From NCBI GenBank assembly GCA_903907865.1, contig CAIVPR010000098.1:1-64000 (forward strand): a DNA stretch of 64,000 nucleotides, given 5' to 3'. Below are positions 17,807-25,312 of the stretch, piece by piece (positions within the stretch are counted from its first letter, which is position 1; every line of letters begins with the position of its first letter). The stretch is from an uncultured Acidobacteriia bacterium (GTDB lineage: Bacteria; Acidobacteriota; Terriglobia; Bryobacterales; Bryobacteraceae). Both the position numbers and the translations under genes were made by a program. A model generated the notes under the pieces. The model saw only the letters and a list, made by a program, of their open reading frames with translations, ran no database searches and was not told where the DNA came from.

Positions 17807-20800
17807 GTAAGGACACCTTTCAAGCTTTCGGTCACCGCATCCAACATCCTGACGTGGCTGGACCGAATCCGGTCCACGCTTCCAGCAGGCAACTGGCCGG
17901 TGGATACTACTTGATGCTCCAATTCCTGGCAAAGTTCCGCCAAGGACGTCGCCCCCATTTGGGCGCAACTGCCCTTCAAGCTGTGGAGCAGCTTCTTGGT
18001 CTTGTCCCAATTGTTGGTTCCAACCGATTCCGCCAATTCCTGGACCTGGCTGGTCGTGTCGGTACGAAAGACATCCACCAACTCGGTCGCTGTCTCGGCG
18101 TCGTCCTGCAGCAACTCGGAGAGATACTCAGGCATGGTCCAGTCACCGTCGACCCGCGACGGGTTTCCGGTCGGTTCAGGAAGGGTTTCCCGTTCCGGTT
18201 GTCGCACGTTCATAAGTGCCTCCCGAAGATCATTTGGTTGCATCGGCTTGGTCAAAAAATGCTGCATGCCGGCGCGCAGACACGCCTCCCGGTCCGATTG
18301 CATGGCGTTGGCCGTCAAAGCGACGATCCATGGCTGCCGGTTGGACGGAACCAGTTCCCGGATGACGCGCGCTGCTTCCAGCCCGTCCATTTCCGGCATG
18401 TGCATGTCCATGAACACGACGTCGTAGCGCTGCCGTTGTACCGCGCGCACCGCCTCCAGCCCGTTGTTGGCCGTGTCGGCCCGGTAGCCCATCCGCGAGA
18501 GCATCAGCAGGACGAGCTTCTGGTTGACGGCGTTGTCTTCCACCACAAGGATGCTGAACGGATGCCGAGCCGCGAAACCGGGGTCCGACACTGAGTGTTG
18601 CGGTGTCTTGGCGACGCGCAAAGGCGCGTCCGACAGCAGGTTCGCCAGCGTTTCGCAGAGTTGGGAGGGCTTGATTGGCTTGGAGAAGAGCTTCTTGCGC
18701 GGCATGGGGTGGTTCCGCAACTCGCCCGCAAGGCCGGAATCGCGTCGTCCCAGCGAACAGAGGACAACCAGCGGGCTCTCGCCCCACAAACGCGTCACCA
18801 GTTCCAGTGACAAGCCCGGAATGTCGTTGTCCACGATTGCCAGATCGTACCCCCGAGCCTTTTCGGCCGCGGCCCCGGCGGACTCCAAGACCGTTACCTC
18901 CATCCCCCAAGCTTCCAAATGTTGGGTCAAGACTGCTTGGCTCGACCGGTTGGGGTCGAGAACAAGCACGCGGCTGCCTCCCAAAGAATGCATCCACTGG
19001 GCCGGGTCGTCGAGTTGCAATGCCGAACCCGTCGCCGCCCGGACAGTGAAGTGGAACGTGGACCCCACCCCCACCTCGCTTTCGACCCAAATTCTGCCGC
19101 CCATCATTTCCACAAGGCTGCGGCTGATTGCCAGACCCAGTCCGGTCCCCCCAAAACGCCGCGTGCTCGAATTGTCGGCCTGCTCGAAGGGCCGGAATAC
19201 GGCGTCGACGCGGTCGGGCGGAATTCCGATACCCGTATCCTTCACGGCGAAATGCAGGTCCCACTCGCCCGACTCCAGACGGCTGCCGCTGGCGGAAAGC
19301 AGCACGGAACCCTCGTTCGTGAACTTGACGGCGTTGCCCAAGAGGTTGATCAGGATCTGCCGGACCCGTGTCAGGTCGCCGACCACAGTCTCCGGCATAC
19401 CCGGATCCATCAGGTACTCCAAGTTGATCCGCTTGCGCGCCGCCGCCGAGGCCACAAGGTCCAGCGCGCTTTCGATGCACTGGCTCACATCGAATTCCAG
19501 CGCCTCCAACTGCACGCTGCCGGCATCGACGCGCGAAAAGTCCAGGATCTCGTTGATCATGGCCAGCAGCCCGTCCGCGCAGTTGTGGATCGTCTCGGCG
19601 TAGTCGCGCTGTTCTTCCGTCAGGTTGCTGTCGAGCAATAGGCCTGTCATGCCCATGACGCCGTTCATCGGAGTGCGGATCTCATGGCTCATGTTGGCCA
19701 TGAACCGAGAAGTGGTCTTGGCGTGTTCTTCGGCCGCCTTCTTGGCGCGCAGCAGCTCCTCGTCCGCCGCAATCTTGGCCGTGACGTCGTCCGCCACGCT
19801 GACGATGTACTCCACGTTGCCGGAATTGTCCTTGACGGGAGAGTAGCGGACCCTGCTCCAAAACGGTGTCCCGTCCCGGCGGTAGTTGCGGAGGGTAAGG
19901 TCGAGTTCCAAGCCGTCGGCCACCGCTTCGCCGACGCTGGCGATCTGGGCCGTATCGGTTTCCAGTCCGTTCAGCAGGGCATAGTTCTTGCCGAGGACCT
20001 CCTCGACCGGGTAACCCGACATGGCCTCGAAACCCGCATTGGCATAAATGATGGTGCAGCCTTGGGCCGGATCGATGATGGTGACAGCCGAGGTGATTGA
20101 CGCCAGAGCCCGGTCGCGCAGACGCACGGCCCTGGCGGCCATGCGCCCTTCGAAACGGGATCGCGACGCGGCCAGGAGCACGGCTACCGAATCGAGCACC
20201 GGCGCGAGTTTGGCCCCGATGTTGATGGTCCCTCCGGCTGCGGGGCGGTCGAGGCCGAGGACTCCCGCGATTCGCTCACCGTGGAAGACGGGAAAGGCGA
20301 CGCGCGTCCCTTGTTCCACCACTTGGAGGGTTGCGAAGGCGGATTCCATTACAGATCGCAGTTCCTCCTCGCCCGAGCCGCCGCGTACGATTAGGGCCGG
20401 CTGTTTCAGCGGGCCGGACTCCGCCAATTCCGCGATGCAACCGGTCTTGCTCCCGGTTGCGGCTGTGATGTGCTCCGCCAACTCTCCGAAAACCCTGTCG
20501 GGCTCGGCACCGGCAATGAAGATGCTTTGCGCATGCCGGACGGCATCCTGGAGTTTCAGACGCACGGTCTCTTTGTGCGCTTGCTCCCGATGGGCCTTTT
20601 CGTCGCGGCGCTGCGCCGCCCGCCCGATCATCTGGTGGACCACAACCTCCGCCAATTCCTTCAGCACCCGGCGTTCCACATCGGAGAACGTCTCGCGCGC
20701 CGCGCTGCCGAGCACGCACAGGGTCCCGAACGCGGACCCGCCCGGTCGCAGTAGAGGCGCACCGGCATAGGAGCGGTAGCCGTCGCCGAGACCCGGGGCC

Positions 20801-21081
20801 ACAGGCCGCACACTGGCAAGCATGTCCGCGACAACAAACAATTCGTCCCCGAGGATCGCTTCGGCACACAACGTGGAGTCGCGGGGCGTTTCGGACGGAA
20901 CCAGGGCCGTGCCTGACTTGACCCACACCCGGTCGCGGTCCACCAAGGTGATGAACGCCGCGTCGGCACCCGTCACCAGCCGCGCAATCCGCGTGATCCG
21001 GTCGAATTCCGGCTCTGGAGGCGAGTCCAGGATCTCCAGCGCGTCCAACTCGCCTTGACGCTCGACCTCGTCCTCTGGCAT
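17803..21081 (-). CDS. Soluble hybrid histidine kinase: GAF-GAF-PAS-HisKA-HATPase-REC-REC-HPt
   Basis: The start is the ATG at 21081 (MPEDEVERQGELDALEILDS), 8 bases after the preceding stop; the long upstream extension in this frame has no similarity. The 1092 residues hold a GAF domain of the LDSPPEPEFDRITRIA type (about 15-165), a second GAF (about 190-335), PAS (about 345-465), HisKA (MSHEIRTPMNGVMGM), HATPase (VKDTGIGIPP, GGTGLGLAISR), a divergent receiver (VLDPNRSS, AIVDNDIPG), a normal receiver (VVFMDMHMPEMDG) and HPt (LHSLKGSCAQMG). There is no membrane segment, so it is cytoplasmic. It links the sugar-transferase genes upstream with the porin and binding-protein genes downstream. Confidence 0.92.
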   Translation of the reverse strand: MPEDEVERQGELDALEILDSPPEPEFDRITRIARLVTGADAAFITLVDRDRVWVKSGTALVPSETPRDSTLCAEAILGDELFVVADMLASVRPVAPGLGDGYRSYAGAPLLRPGGSAFGTLCVLGSAARETFSDVERRVLKELAEVVVHQMIGRAAQRRDEKAHREQAHKETVRLKLQDAVRHAQSIFIAGAEPDRVFGELAEHITAATGSKTGCIAELAESGPLKQPALIVRGGSGEEELRSVMESAFATLQVVEQGTRVAFPVFHGERIAGVLGLDRPAAGGTINIGAKLAPVLDSVAVLLAASRSRFEGRMAARAVRLRDRALASITSAVTIIDPAQGCTIIYANAGFEAMSGYPVEEVLGKNYALLNGLETDTAQIASVGEAVADGLELDLTLRNYRRDGTPFWSRVRYSPVKDNSGNVEYIVSVADDVTAKIAADEELLRAKKAAEEHAKTTSRFMANMSHEIRTPMNGVMGMTGLLLDSNLTEEQRDYAETIHNCADGLLAMINEILDFSRVDAGSVQLEALEFDVSQCIESALDLVASAAARKRINLEYLMDPGMPETVVGDLTRVRQILINLLGNAVKFTNEGSVLLSASGSRLESGEWDLHFAVKDTGIGIPPDRVDAVFRPFEQADNSSTRRFGGTGLGLAISRSLVEMMGGRIWVESEVGVGSTFHFTVRAATGSALQLDDPAQWMHSLGGSRVLVLDPNRSSQAVLTQHLEAWGMEVTVLESAGAAAEKARGYDLAIVDNDIPGLSLELVTRLWGESPLVVLCSLGRRDSGLAGELRNHPMPRKKLFSKPIKPSQLCETLANLLSDAPLRVAKTPQHSVSDPGFAARHPFSILVVEDNAVNQKLVLLMLSRMGYRADTANNGLEAVRAVQRQRYDVVFMDMHMPEMDGLEAARVIRELVPSNRQPWIVALTANAMQSDREACLRAGMQHFLTKPMQPNDLREALMNVRQPERETLPEPTGNPSRVDGDWTMPEYLSELLQDDAETATELVDVFRTDTTSQVQELAESVGTNNWDKTKKLLHSLKGSCAQMGATSLAELCQELEHQVVSTGQLPAGSVDRIRSSHVRMLDAVTESLKGVLT

Positions 21082-21089
21082 CCGGGGCG

Positions 21090-22547
21090 TCAGTTCAAAT
21101 CCTCCACTTGGCCGCTGTCCATCCCTCCGGCGTCCGATGACGGGAAGCCCACAACAAGCTTCGAAAACCACAGGCCGAGCAGCCTGAGGTCGTGGCTGAT
21201 CGATTCCGTTGCGCTGTACACAGCCTCCGCCGTATACAACTCGTCTTCCGAGGGCTTGTCCCCGAACATGACCGCCGACTCCGTGATGATTCCCGACTTG
21301 GTGCGGAGATAAAGCGAGCGCCAGTCTGAAGGCAGGGCCAGCACTTCCTCTTTGGACCGGGGTTGGACGCCCACCAGGAACAACTTTCCCTGCAGCACAG
21401 CGAACAGGCCGGGCAGAAGTTGGCAGAAGAAGAGGCCCGCGCGCACGCTGATGCCCTTGGTGGAGAACACGGGTCCGTGGAACACGGGCACCGAGGTTTC
21501 CCGCCAACTGGCGGGGTCTTCATCCGCCGGAATCGTCACGGCGCGTTTGGACGCCAGCGCCCCCTTCCGGCCGAGGATCGCGCAGGCGACGGTCACCAGC
21601 AGCAGGGGGAAAAAGATCAGAAGCAGCGCCAATGCGATCACGAACGAGACGATCCGGTAGGTGTCGCGACCCTTCGCCTGTCCGGTGAGGCTGCCCAGCA
21701 GGAACGCCTCCGAGGCCAGCAGCGTGGTTTCGAGCCGCGTGTTGAGCAGCCGGTTGCGGTCCACGATGACCGCGTCGAGTTCCAATCCCTCGCCGACGTA
21801 CGTGCCCGCCGCTACCATTGAATCGACCACGATGGTGTGTTCGTCGATGATGCAGTTCTGCCCGATGACGGCGGACGGTCCCAGTTGCGCCCCGCGTCCA
21901 ATGCGGCAGTTTTCGCCGATGTAGACCGGCGGCGTGACCTTGGCGGTGGGGTGCATCACCACATTGCGCGCGATCCAGACGCCGGGATCGGCTTGGCGGC
22001 CCGCAATGAGGAGTCCGGGGAACTGCAATTCGAGTGCAACCCGCTGGCTGCGCAGGAAGTCGCGGCCCGATTCTATGCTGAGGAACGCGCCGGCCTCCAC
22101 CGACGGCAGTTCGTCGAAACCCGGCTGTCCGAATTGCGCGGGGTCGAGAACGGCCCAGCGGGTCCAAGTCCCTTCGTGGGCGATCCGGGTGCCGGGCGGG
22201 GTGTTCGGCAGGTCGAAGTCCGGCAGGCACTCGGCCGTTGCCAGCAGCACCGCGCCTTGCTGGGTGCCGGCGATGTTCGCTGCCAGCCGCAGGGGATCCC
22301 CATCCCCGGGCAGCAGGTGGTAGCGGAATTTGCAGCCCCAGCGCACGCCGTCGCCCAGAGCCTCCTCGATTTTCTCCGGCAGGTGGCTGAGGATGAAATG
22401 GAAATCCCGAACCTCGTGGTTGGCCACGAATTCGACCACGTGCTGGATGAACGGCTTGTCCGCCAAAGGCAGCAGAGGCACGGCAAGATGTTCCTGCAGG
22501 CCTCCGAAGGATTCATTGCTTCCAAGCGCTACGACGATCGCGATCAT
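21090..22547 (-). CDS. Fusion: sugar nucleotidyltransferase-like, left-handed beta-helix, degenerate sugar-transferase domain
   Basis: The ATG at 22547 overlaps the upstream gene stop by 4 bases (ATGA). The 485-residue product has an N-terminal nucleotidyltransferase-like part (HLAVPLLPLADKPFIQHVVE), although the usual GGxGTR loop is absent (LGSNESFGG instead). Hexapeptide repeats (about 215-290: VYIGENCRIGRGAQLGPSAV) form a beta-helix. A membrane hairpin (IVSFVIALALLLIFFPLLLV) follows, then a segment resembling phosphoglycosyl transferases: LLPGLFAVLQGKLFLVGVQP against the usual [21 protein letters not shown] pattern. The catalytic Asp-Glu pair and GPRP are lost, so this last domain is probably non-catalytic. 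A scaffold or regulatory role is an inference. Confidence 0.72.
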   Translation of the reverse strand: MIAIVVALGSNESFGGLQEHLAVPLLPLADKPFIQHVVEFVANHEVRDFHFILSHLPEKIEEALGDGVRWGCKFRYHLLPGDGDPLRLAANIAGTQQGAVLLATAECLPDFDLPNTPPGTRIAHEGTWTRWAVLDPAQFGQPGFDELPSVEAGAFLSIESGRDFLRSQRVALELQFPGLLIAGRQADPGVWIARNVVMHPTAKVTPPVYIGENCRIGRGAQLGPSAVIGQNCIIDEHTIVVDSMVAAGTYVGEGLELDAVIVDRNRLLNTRLETTLLASEAFLLGSLTGQAKGRDTYRIVSFVIALALLLIFFPLLLVTVACAILGRKGALASKRAVTIPADEDPASWRETSVPVFHGPVFSTKGISVRAGLFFCQLLPGLFAVLQGKLFLVGVQPRSKEEVLALPSDWRSLYLRTKSGIITESAVMFGDKPSEDELYTAEAVYSATESISHDLRLLGLWFSKLVVGFPSSDAGGMDSGQVEDLN

Positions 22548-23734
22548 GCGGTCTCCCCTCCGCGCAGCCGGTTCCAAACAACCCGCCGGAGAAATACTGC
22601 GTTGCCAACAAAATACCGTCGCCACATGCGGCGCGGCTCCTGGATGAAACGGTAAAACCACTCCATGCCGATCTCACGCACCCATGCCGGGGCGCGCTTG
22701 ATGCGGCCTGAATAGAAATCGAACAGGCCCCCGACGCCCATCGCCACCCCGACCCCGGTCGCGGCAAGGTTTTGCGCGATCCACTTTTCCTGGCGCGGGG
22801 CGCCGAACGCGACCAACAGCACACGAGCGCCGGAATCGCGGATCCCGCGCAGGACCTCCTCCGTTTCCTCAGGCTTGAAAAAGCCGTGACGGTGGCCTAA
22901 GACCCGGACCTGCGGGTAGTTCCGACCAATCCAGTCGGCCACGGCGGCGGCGATACCCGGTTGGCCGCCGAGCAAATACAAGCCCGTTTGCCGGATTTCC
23001 ATCTCGGCGCAAAGCCGCGGGAACAGGTCCGTGCCGTTTACATTCTGGCGGATGTTGGTGTTCAGAATCCGACCGGCGATCTTGATGCCGATGCCGTCGG
23101 CCAGCACCAGGCCGCTGGTGCGCAGGATCTGGCGGTAGTCCTGATCGCGGTAGGAAATGTTGACGCAGTCGGCGTTGATAAAGCAGGCCTGCGATGGAAT
23201 TGGTGCCACCGCGCGGGCCAGGATGTTGTCAATCGCCTCGTCCATCGAGAGGTTGTCGATGCGGATGCCCAGGAAGTCGATTTCGTCCGGGGCCGCCGCC
23301 ACTCCCTCGCCGTAAAAGGCGGCGGGGATGGCGCGGAGTCCGATGGCCATGTCGTTCCACAGCGACTGGCTGTCGAGGTATTCGGAGTCCGATTCCGATT
23401 CGGAACCGTAGGCGATGTTGGCCCGTTTGCGGATCCACCACAGGCACACGAGGCCGGGCCGGACTTTAAACCGCCGCCACGCGAAACGATCGGTCGGCGA
23501 GACCTCGTCGGCGGCCACCGGACGGGGCCCCACAAACGCCAGATCCCCCTTCAGCACGTTCCAGAGGGCTGGCAAATCGCGCATTGGACCGGAGTCGAAA
23601 CTGAACTCGTCGAACACGATGCCCCACCGTCCGAGCCGCTCCGTCCTCGCGATCCCTCCGCCTTTGGCCCGGGCGGCGATCAACAGGAGCAACAGCAAGG
23701 GCGCCAGGAGCAGCAGCGCCGCAGCCGACATCAA
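22544..23734 (-). CDS. Sugar-transferase-like membrane domain fused to WecG/TagA/CpsF glycosyltransferase (5' end frameshifted)
   Basis: Reading from the TTG/ATG at 23734/23731, the first 150 residues are a shortened phosphoglycosyl-transferase-like domain: a hydrophobic hairpin ([16 protein letters not shown]), then [20 protein letters not shown]. About 50 residues of the catalytic region are missing, and the Asp-Glu dyad is replaced by Arg-Asp. Residues 155-390 form a complete WecG/TagA/CpsF domain ([63 protein letters not shown]). Such enzymes add the second sugar to a lipid-linked intermediate. A 4-base duplication (CAGG twice, 23744-23751) separates it from its natural N-terminus. Confidence 0.8.
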   Translation of the reverse strand: [396 protein letters not shown]

Positions 23735-23909
23735 GATGTCGAGCAGGCAGGCGTCGGGCCGCGCTCAGAATCTGGATCCACACCAGCCAGAGACCGGCCC
23801 CGAAGGTGCGGTGCAGTCTGCGCCGACGGATGCCGGAGTCGGAAAAGCGCCCGCTCAGCTCGGCGATCAGTTTCGCCCGCTCGTCGGAGGTGGGTGCGGG
23901 AGGTGGCAT
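23735..23909 (-). pseudogene. Displaced N-terminal piece of the sugar-transferase/WecG gene
   Basis: From the ATG at 23909 a different frame codes for MPPPAPTSDERAKLIAELSG, then FGAGLWLVWIQILSAARRL, which is the cytoplasmic lead-in expected before the membrane hairpin. Removing one unit of the tandem CAGG at 23744-23751 would join it as [19 protein letters not shown], the exact family pattern (compare KRLIDIVVS in the next gene upstream). As it stands, this frame runs on without similarity to 23466. This is either a real mutation or an assembly error. Confidence 0.65.
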
Positions 23910-23942
23910 TGTTTTCGCCTCAGCCTAAAGGTCCGGCCATCC

Positions 23943-24728
23943 CTAGTACGCACCCTTGCCGAAGATGACAGCCGGAGCGGTCTTCAGAAGCAGCACGATG
24001 TCGAACCAGATGCTCTGGCTTTCGATGTACTGCACGTCGAGTTCCACCTGCTTGGGAAACGGGATATCGCCGCGCCCGCTCACCTGCCAGATGCAGGTCA
24101 GTCCGGGCTTGACATCCAGGCGGCGGCGGTCGCGCAGCGAGTACAGAGCCACTTCGCGGGGTACCGGCGGACGGGGGCCGACCAGCGACATGTCGCCCTT
24201 CAGCACGCACCACAACTGCGGCAGTTCGTCGATGCTGGCTTTGCGGATGATTCGCCCGATCCACGTGATGCGCGGATCCTTCTTCATCTTGAACGTGATC
24301 CCGTTCTGGTGGTCGTTCATCGCCAACAGCTTGTCCTTGAGGGCCTCGGCATTGGTCACCATCGAGCGGAACTTCGGGAAGGGAAACTCGCGGCCCCACT
24401 GTCCGACCCGTTTTTGCCAGAACAGGATCGGCCCGCGGTCGGTCAGTTTGATGGCGAGCGCGACGCCGATCAGGAACGGGGACAGCCCGATCATCATGCA
24501 GATGGAAACCACGATGTCGATCAGTCGCTTGGTCACCCTCGCCCCGCCGATCACGAGCTTCCAGAGATATTTCTTGTGCCAGTACTGCCAGCGCACGGCG
24601 AGACCCTGGCTGCTTTCCGTGCCGTAGCGGGCATACAGGGCTTCGATCAAGTCCAAGCGGGCTTGGTCGCTTGCGGGAGGGGTGGCTCGGGGAGTGGATG
24701 CAGTCGGGGTCACGGAAATAGTGTCCAA
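23943..24728 (-). CDS. Polyprenyl-phosphate sugar-1-phosphate transferase (monotopic phosphoglycosyl transferase)
   Basis: The 261-residue protein carries the canonical features of the initiating bacterial sugar transferases: a re-entrant membrane hairpin (about 68-90, [19 protein letters not shown]), [20 protein letters not shown], the catalytic Asp-Glu pair in [25 protein letters not shown], and [14 protein letters not shown]. It transfers a sugar phosphate to undecaprenyl phosphate, the first step of exopolysaccharide or O-antigen synthesis at the inner membrane. It is the first gene of the long minus-strand operon that ends at 12503. The N-terminal 65 residues are soluble and Pro/Thr-rich. 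Confidence 0.92.
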   Translation of the reverse strand: [261 protein letters not shown]

Positions 24729-24770
24729 GGGGCGGAGGCCACGTTTCTCAAGCCAAGTTTGTCAAGCAAA

Positions 24771-24805
24771 GGGACGCGCGTTTTCGTCCCTACTCCTACT
24801 ATAAT
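24771..24805 (+). promoter_or_regulatory. Candidate promoter and operator of the response regulator-SpoIIE-STAS operon
   Basis: A perfect TATAAT lies at 24800-24805. The inverted repeat GGGACG-N8-CGTCCC (24771-24790) sits across the place where a -35 box would be. No good -35 hexamer is seen at 16-18 bases, so an activator or repressor bound to the palindrome is plausible. The divergent polysaccharide operon starts only 43 bases away, so the site could serve both directions. Confidence 0.4.
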
Positions 24806-24814
24806 GAGTGTACA

Positions 24815-25312
24815 TTGGAAACGAGCTTTCTTCCACTACGAGCGGCCTCGCCGGTAGGCGGAGGCGATGAACGGGAAGCGGTTGACGGTTCAGGCGGTTC
24901 GCGCTTGGCCCCGCGACCCAGCCGGGTACTTGTGGTCGAGGACGAGCGGCACATCGCCCGCCTTTTGGAGCACGTGCTCGCGAAGGAAGGCTACGAGGTT
25001 CTTGTGGCCGGCGACGCCGAACACGGTTTGGAGCGAATCGGGGAGTTCCATCCGGACGCCTTGCTGCTGGACGTGGTGCTGCCGGGGATGTCGGGCTTCG
25101 ACATGCTGAAGATTTTGCGTCAGGATTCCCGCTGGGCATCCCTCGTGGTGATCGTCCTGAGTGCGCAGTGGTTCAACCAAGACGACCAGGCCTTGGCCGA
25201 AGCCGGTGCCACCGCGCAGTGCCCCAAGCCCATCGCCCCGTCAAAACTGATAAGAAAATTACGGGAATGTGGCGTCTTGCCGGAAACCGGCATCACCGGA
25301 GCCGAGGCGTGA
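24815..25312 (+). CDS. Single-domain response regulator
   Basis: The receiver domain runs from about residue 36 to 155: SRVLVVEDERHIARLLEHVL with the acidic pair, phospho-acceptor Asp in DALLLDVVLPGMSG, VIVLSA and the Lys in CPKPIAPSKL. There is no output domain. The start is uncertain. The TTG at 24815 would be almost leaderless behind TATAAT, while a TTG at 24905, preceded by CAGGCGG, would give a protein starting just before the receiver. Its stop codon overlaps the GTG of the SpoIIE-type gene (GTGA), so the two are coupled. It probably controls that phosphatase, as in other RsbU/HsbR-type modules. Confidence 0.88.
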   Translation: METSFLPLRAASPVGGGDEREAVDGSGGSRLAPRPSRVLVVEDERHIARLLEHVLAKEGYEVLVAGDAEHGLERIGEFHPDALLLDVVLPGMSGFDMLKILRQDSRWASLVVIVLSAQWFNQDDQALAEAGATAQCPKPIAPSKLIRKLRECGVLPETGITGAEA

